Shown: positions 7,909-16,702, counted from the stretch's first letter. The stretch is DNA of 61,367 nt from Chloroflexota bacterium (GCA_028874075.1 JAPPLU010000061.1:385-61751), one strand, 5' to 3'. The notes: generated from the sequence alone by a model not told the origin. Numbers and translations are program-made.

Positions 7909-8172
7909 CTATACCTGGTTCATGTCGTCCATATCCATTGGCAGGGCGAACCAGCTCGCAACCAGGCCTGCCCGAACTTCCTTGTCAATGTCATCCTGCA
8001 GGTCGGATATGGGATTGGAGTGATGTTCGTAATCCAGGTTCAAAGACTCTTCGTCCAGGCAAATGTCGTCATCCGGTAACGGCAACCGGAGCAGCAGGTC
8101 TTCCAGGTCGTGGACCCTCGTGTTGTGGCACAAGAGCCGGCTCAGGGCAGAATACTGGGCGCTGCTAGGCAT
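7909..8172 (-). CDS. Small acidic hypothetical protein downstream of nrdR
   Basis: An 87-residue protein that I do not recognise. It has a basic N-terminus with two cysteines and then a strongly acidic, leucine-rich stretch (LEDLLLRLPLPDDDICLDEE), ending in a Met/Asp-rich tail. The ATG at 8172 is supported by AGGAG 7 nt upstream. It starts 65 bp after nrdR ends and is codirectional, so it is probably cotranscribed with nrdR. A role in the same process is only inferred from position. Confidence 0.65.
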   Translation of the reverse strand: MPSSAQYSALSRLLCHNTRVHDLEDLLLRLPLPDDDICLDEESLNLDYEHHSNPISDLQDDIDKEVRAGLVASWFALPMDMDDMNQV

Positions 8173-8237
8173 TGGATAACTCCTTGCATTTTGCGATTCG
8201 CCGGGTTAGCGCCAACCGGCGGGACCGTACATGTTTC

Positions 8238-8867
8238 TTATCGGTCCGGGTTTTCCATGTCGGCGTCGCCCTCGGGCTGCTGGTCCTGCCCTTCTCCCAA
8301 CTCCCCTTCCTCCGGTCCGGCTGTGGGGGGTACGGCCGCTGGCGCCTGCCTTCGCCCTCCCCTGGCCCTTCCGCGGCGTTGCCGACTGGGTCCCGGTTCT
8401 ATGTGCGGGAGGGTAAGCTGGGTACCGCCCCCCTCGCGCAAGTCTTTGACTGCCTCCTCGAAACTGTCGATGTCCTGGAAATCCCTGTAGACACTGGCCC
8501 AGCGGATGTAGGCCACCCGGTCCAGTCCCTTCAGTTTTTCCATTACCGCCTCACCGATCTGGCTGGCGGCTACCTCGGTCTGACCCTGGAGGTCGCCCTC
8601 GATGTCTTCCACCAGGTCTTCAATGGCGTGGGCTGGAATGGGCCGCTTGGCGCATGCCTTGCGAATCCCGCTGGCCAGCTTGTCCCGGTCAAACTCCTCC
8701 CGGCGGTTGTCCCGCTTGATGACCATCAGGGCCGTCGTATGGATACGCTCGTAAGTCGTGTACCGCCGCTGGCATTCCAGGCATTCCCGGCGGCGCCGTA
8801 TGCCGTTCTCCACGTTCCTGGAATCCGTGACCCTGGAATCGAAGAAACCACAATAGGGGCACCGCAT
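8238..8867 (-). CDS. nrdR: Transcriptional repressor NrdR
   Basis: NrdR senses ATP/dATP through an ATP-cone and represses ribonucleotide reductase genes. The zinc ribbon is formed by CPYC (Cys3, Cys6) and CLEC (Cys29, Cys32), and the ATP-cone spans about residues 48-138 with VIKRDNRREEFDRDKLASGI and VAYIRWASVYRDF. The usual family length is about 150 residues; this one runs to 209 because of a Gly/Arg/Pro and then Glu/Gln-rich low-complexity tail. ATG 8867 follows AAAGGGA. It lies between ftsZ and nrdJ, and two palindromes precede it. Confidence 0.95.
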   Translation of the reverse strand: MRCPYCGFFDSRVTDSRNVENGIRRRRECLECQRRYTTYERIHTTALMVIKRDNRREEFDRDKLASGIRKACAKRPIPAHAIEDLVEDIEGDLQGQTEVAASQIGEAVMEKLKGLDRVAYIRWASVYRDFQDIDSFEEAVKDLREGGGTQLTLPHIEPGPSRQRRGRARGGRRQAPAAVPPTAGPEEGELGEGQDQQPEGDADMENPDR

Positions 8868-8880
8868 TTCCCTTTCCAGT

Positions 8881-8911
8881 TTCTAAAACTTTTTTAAGAT
8901 AAGTTTTAGAA
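8881..8911. promoter_or_regulatory. Inverted repeat just upstream of nrdR
   Basis: TTCTAAAACTT (8881-8891) and AAGTTTTAGAA (8901-8911) are perfect 11-bp arms around a 9-bp centre, only 13 bp before the nrdR start codon. The AT-rich centre could also hold the -10 region. It is a candidate repressor site; the sequence differs from the published NrdR box. Confidence 0.5.
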
Positions 8912-8941
8912 ATACTTTATCTTGTACTGCTTCCTCTGTCC

Positions 8942-8959
8942 ACTACCATAAATGGTAGT
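8942..8959. promoter_or_regulatory. 18-bp palindrome upstream of nrdR
   Basis: ACTACCAT-AA-ATGGTAGT is a perfect 8+8 bp palindrome about 75 bp upstream of nrdR and 30 bp from the next inverted repeat. It has the form of a dimeric-regulator operator. The regulator is unknown; NrdR autoregulation is one possibility. Confidence 0.5.
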
Positions 8960-9312
8960 CCAACTCGCTTCTTTTGGTAGGCAGGATTCTATATGGCCCT
9001 GGAAAGTGCAGTCAAGGCTTTTTGACCCTCCCAAAATCGGAAATTGCGAGTTTTCACGTTTTTTTCAGGGGCTCAAGAGCAAGATGGGTTGACAGGAATT
9101 AGCCCGATCCGCACGGGTCGGCCAACCTGACATAACGTGCAAAAACTCCGCCCTCACCGCTGGACGGGCGACTTGCCAGGCCTGCCCAGGGAATTAGTGG
9201 GGAATGTAGGAACTCCGGCGTTACCGAAAGGATAAAGCCGTTCCACGCGGAAAATGGGGGATACCGGAAGATGGCATAAGCCGGCACCGGTGCCGGCGCA
9301 GATAAAGAAGAA

Positions 9313-9337
9313 GGCCGACCCGAAAATCGGATCGGCC
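9313..9337 (-). terminator. Terminator downstream of ftsZ
   Basis: GGCCGAcCCGA and TCGGaTCGGCC pair with one mismatch around an AAA loop. On the minus strand the hairpin is followed by TTCTTCTTTAT, as expected for an intrinsic terminator. It sits about 300 nt past the ftsZ stop codon, leaving a long 3' region or a separate small transcript. Confidence 0.65.
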
Positions 9338-9634
9338 TCAAAGCAGGTTCCCGGCGCTCAAGTGGTCAGCGATACTAAATAAAATGTACTACTGCTAGGA
9401 GCCTCCGAGAATATTCCTCTAATAAGGAAGTTGACCTAAAGTTATCAGTTTTCTATCAGTGGCGGCAAGGGGAAAGCTTGCCGGTTTCTCTCAGTTTCCC
9501 TGGTCTCTCAGGACTTTCCCCTTCGCCAGAACTTGGACCATCCACCCTGCCGGCCTTCCCGGCGACGGGACAACCCGTCAAAGTCCCTGGTGTGGCCCGG
9601 GGTATGGCCGGCGGAACCTTCGCCGGCCTCCGGA

Positions 9635-10789
9635 TTATCGAAAAAAGCCGCGCCGGCTTCCGCCGGACTGGCGCCGCAGAAAGCTGGGCACGTCCAGATC
9701 GTCCATGCTGTCCTGGGGAATGTCCTGCAAAAGCTGCTGCAGTTCGGCTTCCCGCTGGCGCTGGTTGTCCTGCAGCACCGGGAAGGCGGCGGCCACCATG
9801 GTCATCTTCACCTCGTCTTCCAGGCGCGGGTCGCGGCTGGTGCCGAAAATGATGTTGGCCTCCGGATCAGACATCTCTTCCAGCACGGCGGCGGCGTCCT
9901 GTACTTCCTGCAGCGACAGGTTTGTCCCGCCGGTGATGACAAACAGGATTCGCTTGGCCCCGTCCATCGCAATGTCCAGCAGCGGACTGCGGGTGGCCAT
10001 CTTGGCCGCGTCAACGGCCCGCTTTTCGCCCTTGCCTCGGCCAATGGCCAGCCAGGCCGGACCGGCGTTGCTGAGGATGGTCTTCACGTCGGCGAAGTCC
10101 ACGTTGATTTCGCCGGGTACCGTTATCACCTCGGCGATGGCCTGCACGCCCTGGTGCAGGACGGAGTCGGCCATCTTCAGGGCGTCCTCCCAGGTGAAGG
10201 TCTGGTCCTTCTCGTGGTTCAACTCCAGCAGGCGGTCGTTGGGGATGACGATGACTGTGTCGGCGTGGTCCTTGAGCCGTTCGATGCCCTCGTCGGCGTT
10301 CTTGCGGCGGGCCGCGGCCTCAAAGGAGAAGGGCCTGCTGACCACCGCCACGGTCAGGGCGCCTGCTTCCTGGGCGATCTGGCACACTACCGGCGCTGCG
10401 CCGGTGCCGGTGCCGCCGCCCATTCCCACGGCCACGAAGACCATGTCGGCGCCGTCCACCGCTTTTTCAATTTCGGCGCGGGACTCCTCCGCCGCCTGCC
10501 GGCCCAGTTCGGGCTGGGCGCCCGACCCGAGACCGCGGGTCAGGTTCTGGCCCAAAGCTATGCGGTGGGAGACGTCGCAGCGGAACAGGTGCTGGGCGTC
10601 AGTGTTCAGGGCGTAGTATTCCACCACGGGCAGCTTGTCCTTGTACATACGGCTGACAGCGTTGCTGCCGCCGCCGCCCACGCCCAGGACCTTGATCAGG
10701 GGTACTCCCCGGGCGATTTCCGGCATCGAATTGTAGCTGTCGTGATCGTCTCTGCCGGGTTCCCAGGATGCTGAGCTTCCGAATACCAT
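9635..10789 (-). CDS. ftsZ: Cell division protein FtsZ
   Basis: FtsZ is the tubulin-like GTPase that forms the division ring. The tubulin signature GGGTGTG is at 124-130, the catalytic T7 loop (N229-V-D231-F-A-D234) is present, and the C-terminal conserved peptide DDLDVPSFLRR (about 363-373), which binds FtsA, ends the protein. The length of 384 is normal. The N-terminal ~30 residues before VPLIKVLGVGGGG are longer than usual and the ATG at 10789 has a GGAGGAAAG-like site upstream. It follows ftsA by 134 bp on the same strand. Confidence 0.96.
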   Translation of the reverse strand: MVFGSSASWEPGRDDHDSYNSMPEIARGVPLIKVLGVGGGGSNAVSRMYKDKLPVVEYYALNTDAQHLFRCDVSHRIALGQNLTRGLGSGAQPELGRQAAEESRAEIEKAVDGADMVFVAVGMGGGTGTGAAPVVCQIAQEAGALTVAVVSRPFSFEAAARRKNADEGIERLKDHADTVIVIPNDRLLELNHEKDQTFTWEDALKMADSVLHQGVQAIAEVITVPGEINVDFADVKTILSNAGPAWLAIGRGKGEKRAVDAAKMATRSPLLDIAMDGAKRILFVITGGTNLSLQEVQDAAAVLEEMSDPEANIIFGTSRDPRLEDEVKMTMVAAAFPVLQDNQRQREAELQQLLQDIPQDSMDDLDVPSFLRRQSGGSRRGFFR

Positions 10790-10923
10790 ATCACTTTCCT
10801 CCGTAATCCGAGTGGTAAAGAACTTTAAAACTCCGCCTTCCTTCCGGGTATCCGGCCCTGTTTGCTTCCTCTTTACCTAAACCTGGCCTGGTCCGGTCGG
10901 AACTTATCCCTCTCAACGGTCGC

Positions 10924-12168
10924 TTAACGGGCAGTTTTCTCCCGGGAGCGCTTGAAAATGCTGAGCAGAGACTTGTAACCCTTGGTTGAATTCTCCGGGG
11001 CCCGGTAGGTGCGCCCCTCTCCCTGGTGCCTGATGCCCCACAGCAGGGTGCCTACCACCGCGGAAAAGCCCGGCTTGCGCAGTTGGGTCGGCAGTCCCGC
11101 CACCCCGGTGGGGTAGGCGATGCGGACCGGTGCTCCCAGCACACTCTCCGTGAACTCTTGAAGACCGGCAATCTCCGCGCTGCCGCCGGTGAACACCACG
11201 CCGCCGTCGGGCAGGCGGTTGATGCCGGCCTGGGCCATTCCCTGCACGATCATCTGGAGAATCTCGTACACTCGGGCGTTAAGGGGCTCGCAAAGGTGCT
11301 GCCGCCTGACCAGTTTCTGGTCTTGCCCCTGCCCTCCGGACAGGATCACTTCTTCATTGGGGTCCACCAATTCTGGCAGCACGTTCCCCCGCTTGATCTT
11401 CGCCTCTTCCGCAACGTGGAAGGGAATGCGCTCCGACACGGCCAGGTCCCGGGTCAACTGGCTGCCGCCCACCGGCAGTACCATGGAAAGCCAGGGACTG
11501 CCGTATTGAAATACCGTAACGTCCGTGGTCCCGCTGCCTATGTCGATGAAAAGTACGCCCAGCTCCCGCTCGTCGCCCGTTACCGTGGCCTCCGCGGAAG
11601 CCAGGGACTGCAGCACCAGGCTGTTGACCGGCATCCGGCAAGATTCCACCGCGTTGACCGTGTTCTTGAGAATGGTGGCGTCGCCTGCGGCAACGTGGGC
11701 TTCCAGTTCGACCTGGTTGGCGTGCAAGCCTATGGGATTGCGTACACCGGAAAGTCCATCCACCGCGTATCCGATGGGAATAATGTGTAATATTTCTTGC
11801 CCCTCGCCCAGGGTGGGGAAGGAAGACTGGATGAACCGGTGCATGTCGCTGGAAGTTATGCTCCCCAGGTCGGTGGGATGTTCCATCACATCCCTGACGT
11901 TGCTGCTGTGGATATGGCCGCCGCTGACCACCACGTAGGCGCTGGGACTGTATCCCTTGCCAACGTAACGCTGGGCCTCCTCAATGGAGCCGCGTACCGC
12001 CTCTTTAACCTCTTCAATGTTGTCGATACAGCCCTTCTGCATTCCGTGGGACGGGGCGATGCCGGTGCCCAGCACCTTCAGCTCGCCTTCGCTTCCCACC
12101 CGGGCCACGACGGTGACAACCTTGCTGCTGCCAATATCCACTGCAGTATAGAAAGTCTCTTTCGCCAA
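10924..12168 (-). CDS. ftsA: Cell division protein FtsA
   Basis: FtsA is an actin-like ATPase that anchors FtsZ to the membrane. The start is placed at the TTG at 12168 (about 414 residues): GAAGGA lies about 9 nt upstream and the protein then begins AKETFYTAVDIGSSKV, the usual FtsA phosphate-1 motif. The longer open frame to 12426 overlaps rsmH and should not be used. Other FtsA hallmarks are the VVSGGHI segment of the 1C region, LFIDIGSGTTDV (phosphate 2) and VVFTGGSAEIAGLQEF (adenosine motif). The C-terminus is basic (KSLLSIFKRSREK), consistent with a membrane-targeting helix. It lies between rsmH and ftsZ. Confidence 0.94.
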   Translation of the reverse strand: MAKETFYTAVDIGSSKVVTVVARVGSEGELKVLGTGIAPSHGMQKGCIDNIEEVKEAVRGSIEEAQRYVGKGYSPSAYVVVSGGHIHSSNVRDVMEHPTDLGSITSSDMHRFIQSSFPTLGEGQEILHIIPIGYAVDGLSGVRNPIGLHANQVELEAHVAAGDATILKNTVNAVESCRMPVNSLVLQSLASAEATVTGDERELGVLFIDIGSGTTDVTVFQYGSPWLSMVLPVGGSQLTRDLAVSERIPFHVAEEAKIKRGNVLPELVDPNEEVILSGGQGQDQKLVRRQHLCEPLNARVYEILQMIVQGMAQAGINRLPDGGVVFTGGSAEIAGLQEFTESVLGAPVRIAYPTGVAGLPTQLRKPGFSAVVGTLLWGIRHQGEGRTYRAPENSTKGYKSLLSIFKRSREKTAR

Positions 12169-12266
12169 GATGTACCGTCCTTCGATAACCAGAGTCTTAA
12201 ATCGAATCCTTGGTCTCCACCACCGGACACCCGGTCGCGGGCCAGGCATTTGTTCTCCGTACCACC

Positions 12267-13259
12267 CTACTCGGCCAGCCGCTGGGCCACCCGCAGACGG
12301 GCGCTTCGGCTTCTGGGATTGGCTGCCACCTCTTCGGCGCCGGGCCGGATAACCCGTCGGTTCACCAGGCTCAGCCTGGGCTGGTGCCCGCAAACGCAGA
12401 CCGGCAGCCTCGGCGGACAGATGCACTGCGCCGCCTCCCTGGCCATCAACCCCTTTACCAGTCGGTCCTCCAGGCTGTGGTAGCTGATTACCGCTAACCG
12501 GCCGCCTGGGGCCAGCAATTCCACCGCCCCCTCCAGTCCCGCGCTCAGTGTGTTCAGCTCATCGTTTACCGTTATGCGCAGGGCCTGGAAGGTGCGAGTG
12601 GCGGGATGAATCCTGTTGGGCCTTCTGCCGCCGCCCCTCGGGTTTCGTCCTATCCTCCGCCCCGTCACTTCCGTCACCACCCTCGCCAGTTGGGCGGTAG
12701 TTCGGACAGGCCTTCCCCTGATAATGGCTGCGGCAATACTCCTGGCCCGGGGTTCCTCACCATACTCCCTGATAACGGCCGCCAGTTGGATTTCTGACCA
12801 GGAGTTGACTATGTCGGCTGCCGTCGGGATGTCCGCCTCCGGATTAAAACGCATATCCAGCGGTTCATCCTGCTGGAAGCTGAAACCAAATCCGGTGGCG
12901 TCTACTTGCCGGGATGATATCCCCAGGTCCAGCAGAACCCCGTCTGCCCTTGCCTCCGCACCCCAAATCCCTTGGATCAGGGACACCATCTCGGCATAGC
13001 TGCCCAGCACTGGGGTAAATCGCGATCCAAAAGTAGCCAGGCGCTGTTCAGCTCGGACTAAAGAACGAGGGTCCAGGTCGATACCACACACTCTCCCACG
13101 CGGGGAGGACGCTCGGAGGAGGGACAACGCGTGCCCTCCATCCCCCACCGTAGCATCCACAAACACACCTTCCGGGCGCACTCCCAACTGACCCATAACC
13201 TCCGTCAACAACACGGGAAGGTGGAAAGGAACCGGTGCTCCTTCTGCCTGATCTGTCAT
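12267..13259 (-). CDS. rsmH: 16S rRNA (cytosine-N4) methyltransferase RsmH (MraW)
   Basis: RsmH methylates N4 of C1402 in 16S rRNA using S-adenosylmethionine. The protein opens with HLPVLLTEVMGQL, has the SAM loop FVDATVGDGGHA (33-44), then GVLLDLGISSRQVD, a DMRFNP motif, and near the end VISYHSLEDRLVK, all family hallmarks. Length 330 is normal. It is the first gene of the division block; mraZ, ftsL, ftsI and mur genes that usually accompany it are absent on either side. The following gene ftsA begins 98 bp further on. Confidence 0.96.
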   Translation of the reverse strand: MTDQAEGAPVPFHLPVLLTEVMGQLGVRPEGVFVDATVGDGGHALSLLRASSPRGRVCGIDLDPRSLVRAEQRLATFGSRFTPVLGSYAEMVSLIQGIWGAEARADGVLLDLGISSRQVDATGFGFSFQQDEPLDMRFNPEADIPTAADIVNSWSEIQLAAVIREYGEEPRARSIAAAIIRGRPVRTTAQLARVVTEVTGRRIGRNPRGGGRRPNRIHPATRTFQALRITVNDELNTLSAGLEGAVELLAPGGRLAVISYHSLEDRLVKGLMAREAAQCICPPRLPVCVCGHQPRLSLVNRRVIRPGAEEVAANPRSRSARLRVAQRLAE

Positions 13260-14058
13260 CGCTGACCTACCGGGCCCCGGACCGACGCATGGAATAGAAA
13301 GGAGTTGTCGCCAGACCGGAAATTCCTAGCCTGTGTGCCGACAGAGAAACCATAATCTCCCGTTGGGACGCCTCGTTCTCTGTCCTGGTTACGGGGACAA
13401 CAAAGCGGAGTTACCGGTGCCGCCTGGTTCAACGCTGGGGGAATGACGGTAAGCCGGTTTAGCCCTGGTTTCGGATACCCAACCCAACTCTGCCCCGTTC
13501 CGAATATTGATCGGCTTCTCCCCCAACTCTTGGGAGCCCTGGGAGAGCCTTCAGAGACCGATGCGGGACTCTGCAGAAGCCCCGAACGGCGGTTTTGTAG
13601 AGTGATACGGAGATGTGATCCTCCCACAAACCCCTCACCACAATCACTGGACTGACGGTAACAACAAGCGGAAGAAAGTGTCAACGGAACTTGGCCGCTT
13701 TTTTTGACAAATTTTGGAAATAATCACTTTTGTTCATTTTTTGAGAAATGCGATAAGAATGGAATTTGCCCTGGCCGGGAAATTCCACCAGGCTCCTTCG
13801 AAAAGTCTTGGGGGTTACTGAAACGAAAATCGCTGCACAGGCCAGGCTTGCAGCTACATCGGTAACCAATGTACGGGAGCGTGGCCCCGGCGGCTCCCGC
13901 ATACCTCGCTGTCCTAGCGTGTGAACCGCCGCTGCAAACATCCGGCGCGCAGCAACCCTTGGCTCATCCAAATTCGTCATTGACACCACCCCGGACGCCC
14001 ATTACGCTACCCCCATCCCCGAGAATGATTTCGCATATTCGTACCTGGAGGTTGGCCA
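13260..14058. other. ~800-bp non-coding region upstream of rsmH and the GMC gene
   Basis: Divergent upstream region. On the minus strand a TTGACA hexamer (13679-13684) could be a -35 box for rsmH, giving a leader of about 400 nt, though no good -10 follows at 17 bp. The frames 13256-13684 and 13681-13989 (minus) are rich in Ser, Arg and Pro, show no family resemblance and are not called. I saw no tRNA and no RNase P or riboswitch signature. Confidence 0.5.
13980..14008 (+). promoter_or_regulatory. Candidate promoter of the GMC oxidoreductase gene
   Basis: TTGACA (13980-13985), a 17-bp spacer, then TACGCT (14003-14008), which matches three of six -10 positions. Transcription would start near 14015, about 45 nt before the ATG at 14059. 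Confidence 0.45.
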
Positions 14059-15609
14059 ATGAAGTATGACTACGTAATAATCGGCGCCGGTTCCGCCGGG
14101 GCCATCCTGGCAACCCGCCTGACCGAAGACCCCTCGAAGTCGGTGCTGCTGCTCGAGGCCGGGGCCGACTATCCCAACTTCGAGGACCTGCCCGAGGAGG
14201 TCAAGTTCGGCTACGCCACCGAGGCCGACGTGATGACCAGCGACCACAACTGGCAGTTTACCGGGAAGGCCACCGACGATGCGCCCCCAATGATGGTGCC
14301 CAGGGGCAAGGTTACCGGCGGTTCCAGTGCTATCAACGGCCAGGTCTTCCTGCGCGGCGTGCCCGAGGACTACGACACCTGGGCTTCCTTCGGCAACAAC
14401 GAGTGGACCTTCACCAACCTGCTGCCCTACTTCCGGAAGATTGAGACGGACACTGACTACGGCGGCGACGACTTCCACGGCGGGGATGGCCCCATAGTCA
14501 TGCACCGCTTCAAGCAGGAGGACTGGATGCCGGCCCAGGAGGCTTTCTACACCGCTGCCCGCGCTGCCGGCTATCCCGACTGTCCCGATCACAACCACCC
14601 CGACACTTGGGGCGTTGGGCCCACACCGCTGAACAACCCCAACGGCATTCGCATCAGTACCGCCATGGGCTACCTGGACCAGGCCCGCCACCGCCTGAAC
14701 CTGACCATCCGCCCCAACTGCCTGGTCCACCGTCTGGTCTTCGACGGCAACCGGGCCACCGGCGTGCAGCTGGAGAGCGGCGGCGAGACCTTCACGGTGG
14801 AGGGCGAGGAGATTATCCTGTCCGCCGGGGCCATCGGGTCGCCCCAGATAATGCTGCTCTCTGGCGTGGGGCCTGCCGCCCACCTCAACGAACTGGGCAT
14901 TCCAGTGGTGCTGGACAAGCCCGGTGTGGGCCAGAACCTGCGGGACCATCCGGCAGTATGGGTAACGTGGCGCACCAAAGAGGGTTTTGAGCTCGACGGC
15001 CTGAAGCCCCGGGCCCAGCTGACCCTGCGCTACACCGCCGACAACTCGGACCTGCGCAACGACATGAAGATAACCATGCAGTCCTTCGCCACCGAGCGGG
15101 TCAACCTGGGCGGCAACCGCATGGTTCCCCTGGGCATCCGCATGACCACCGGTATCTACCTGGCGGTGGGCGCCGGGGAACTTCGCCTGGCCTCGGCGGA
15201 CCCGTCGGACCAACCCATCTTGGACTACAATTACTTGACTGACGACTTCGATGTCCGGCGCTTGCGGGAATCCGTCCGTATCTGCGTTGACCTGGGCAAC
15301 GACGACGCCTTCAGGGACATTATTCAGGAGCGGGTATCCCCCACCGACGCCGACCTGGAATCCGACGAGGCCCTGGACGCCTGGATGCGGCGAGAGGTTA
15401 CCACCTCCCAGCACATTTCCTGCACCTGCAAGATGGGCACCGCCGACGACCCCATGGCAGTGGTGGACCAGTACGGCAAGGTGTATGGCCTGGAAGGTCT
15501 GCGCATTGTGGACGCTTCCATAATGCCCGACTGCATCCGCGCCAACACCAACGTAACCACCCTGGCCATCGGCGAAAAAATCGCCGACCACATCAAGGAC
15601 GGCAAGTAG
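14059..15609 (+). CDS. GMC-family FAD oxidoreductase (choline dehydrogenase-like)
   Basis: A 516-residue flavoenzyme of the glucose-methanol-choline family, which oxidises alcohols using bound FAD. The ADP-binding GAGSAG is at 9-14, followed by LLLEAGAD; GGSSAINGQVFLRG is the first GMC signature and GAIGSPQIMLLSGVGP the second. The catalytic pair is likely His452 (in TSQHISC) and Asn496 (in RANTNV). The substrate is unknown. A GGAGG lies 9 nt before the ATG. It is monocistronic. GMC enzymes are often multiplied in SAR202-type Chloroflexota, where they are thought to attack recalcitrant organic matter. Confidence 0.93.
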   Translation: MKYDYVIIGAGSAGAILATRLTEDPSKSVLLLEAGADYPNFEDLPEEVKFGYATEADVMTSDHNWQFTGKATDDAPPMMVPRGKVTGGSSAINGQVFLRGVPEDYDTWASFGNNEWTFTNLLPYFRKIETDTDYGGDDFHGGDGPIVMHRFKQEDWMPAQEAFYTAARAAGYPDCPDHNHPDTWGVGPTPLNNPNGIRISTAMGYLDQARHRLNLTIRPNCLVHRLVFDGNRATGVQLESGGETFTVEGEEIILSAGAIGSPQIMLLSGVGPAAHLNELGIPVVLDKPGVGQNLRDHPAVWVTWRTKEGFELDGLKPRAQLTLRYTADNSDLRNDMKITMQSFATERVNLGGNRMVPLGIRMTTGIYLAVGAGELRLASADPSDQPILDYNYLTDDFDVRRLRESVRICVDLGNDDAFRDIIQERVSPTDADLESDEALDAWMRREVTTSQHISCTCKMGTADDPMAVVDQYGKVYGLEGLRIVDASIMPDCIRANTNVTTLAIGEKIADHIKDGK

Positions 15610-16351
15610 ACAAAAGGTTCGAAATCACCTGCAGCGAAGCCGAAGCCTCTGGACCTCTTCCCCTGGTTCGGAAAAGGAAGCTTCCGGAGCTTCGGCAAGC
15701 TCAAAACCCCCTTCCCGAATATAGCGGAAGGGCATGCGCCGGACGGCGCCTCCCTCACGGCTCTCGGAGGAGACGCAATAAGCTCGTCCTCTCCCTTTTC
15801 CCCTTGCAGAATGCTGACACTTGCCCCTTGCCCGCCCGCCTGACGCTTCCTTACCCTGATAACTGGCAAACCCTGTACCCCTTTGGCCCGCACTTCTCCA
15901 GGTCATGAACCAGGTGCAATGGAGACGTAAAATCCTTCCACGGGGCAGCCACTCCCAACCGTCAGGGCCCAGTCCCCAGATTCGGAATGACCGGATCTGG
16001 GCGAAAATGGAAGGAAAAATTAAATCTCTCTCCCGTTCAGATTCCGCGGCAAGGTAAAACGATAGCGCCAATACCGTTTAGAATGCGTCCGCCGCAATGC
16101 CATTTCTGTCCCTGAAATCGAGTAACGGCGCCGGCTTTAATCGCGAAATCGGTCTGCCTGGTACTAAGCGCCGGAAGGAAACATTCATTTGTGTAGAACC
16201 AAATATGGCCCCTGGATGGAACGACAATTCAGGTCAATCTTCCAAATGCGATCGCCCTACTCAGCGGCCTGTTCCGACCCTTTCCCGCCTCGCTTTTGTG
16301 ATAGGATAGGCAAACGGTACCCCACTCTACCCTTTACCGGAGGCTTACGCC
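15610..16351. other. 742-bp intergenic region with hairpins and a repeat copy
   Basis: No credible gene. Short hairpins include GAAGCT-TCCGG-AGCTTC near 15679, GCGCC-GGAC-GGCGC near 15740 and a CCAGAT/ATCTGG pair near 15975-16000. A copy of the dispersed core, AATGCGATCGCCCT, lies at 16245-16258. The first hairpin may terminate the GMC transcript. Confidence 0.5.
16245..16258 (-). repeat. Dispersed core repeat copy (AGGGCGATCGCATT)
   Basis: On the plus strand AATGCGATCGCCCT, one base different from the inverted-repeat ends at 19752-19765 and 20067-20080. It lies about 95 bp before the cupin gene. Confidence 0.55.
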
Positions 16352-16690
16352 ATGCAGATAGTACGGGTTTACGCCGGCGACGACGGCGAGTCCCACTTCG
16401 AGGACCTGACCGTTGAACAGTTCGCCGAAATAGTCAATCGGGTAGGGACCGGCGACATTACCCTCAACGCCCGACCCTCTCCCAGCTTCTCCGACTACCA
16501 TACAGCGCCCCGCCGCCAGTACGTGATGAACCTGGCCGGCATTGCCGAGTTTGAAACGGCCGACGGTACCGTCCGCCGCCTGAACCCCGGCGACGTGCTC
16601 ATCGCCGAGGACGTAACCGGCCACGGGCACATTGCCCGCAGCATCGGCGACGAATTCCGGGTATCCCTGGCCGTTCCCCTGGCCGAGTAG
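16352..16690 (+). CDS. Small single-domain cupin protein
   Basis: A 112-residue cupin-fold protein. The C-terminal half holds the second cupin motif, LNPGDVLIAEDVTGHGH, and the first half has FSDYHTAPRRQYVMNLAG in place of the canonical first metal motif. Small cupins of this type bind metals or carboxylates; no substrate can be named. GGAGG lies 8 nt upstream of the ATG. It is followed 12 bp later by another small gene on the same strand, probably in one transcript. Confidence 0.78.
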   Translation: MQIVRVYAGDDGESHFEDLTVEQFAEIVNRVGTGDITLNARPSPSFSDYHTAPRRQYVMNLAGIAEFETADGTVRRLNPGDVLIAEDVTGHGHIARSIGDEFRVSLAVPLAE

Positions 16691-16702
16691 CAGGGGCCGG
16701 TC

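Larger units (their letters stand above)
8868..9634. other. 767-bp region between nrdR and ftsZ without a clear gene
   Basis: Apart from the palindromes next to nrdR, I see a 7-bp hairpin at 9104-9110/9115-9121 and a terminator-like hairpin at 9313-9337. Frames in the region (for example 9099-9341 minus) have no ribosome-binding site or recognisable sequence. A small non-coding RNA ending at 9313 on the minus strand is possible but not supported by a known family signature. Confidence 0.45.

Noticed and set aside
9099..9341. 80-codon minus-strand frame
   Set aside because: No ribosome-binding site, no conserved-looking sequence, and it runs through the terminator hairpin.
9459..10774. Two long plus-strand frames over ftsZ
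   Set aside because: Both are shadows of ftsZ and are rich in Ser/Arg or Gly/His with no recognisable domain.
13256..13684. 142-codon frame that overlaps the rsmH start by 4 bp, possible mraZ position
   Set aside because: The translation shows no MraZ motif and is Ser/Pro/Arg/Gly rich; the region reads better as a long leader.
14002..15591. 529-codon open frame on the minus strand
   Set aside because: It is antisense to the GMC oxidoreductase, whose FAD motifs are unmistakable; the reverse frame is a Gly/Val/His-rich by-product of high-GC codon use.
15611..15640. GGTTCGAAATC as a possible tRNA T-arm after the GMC gene
   Set aside because: The stem does not close to five pairs and no D- or anticodon arm can be placed upstream.
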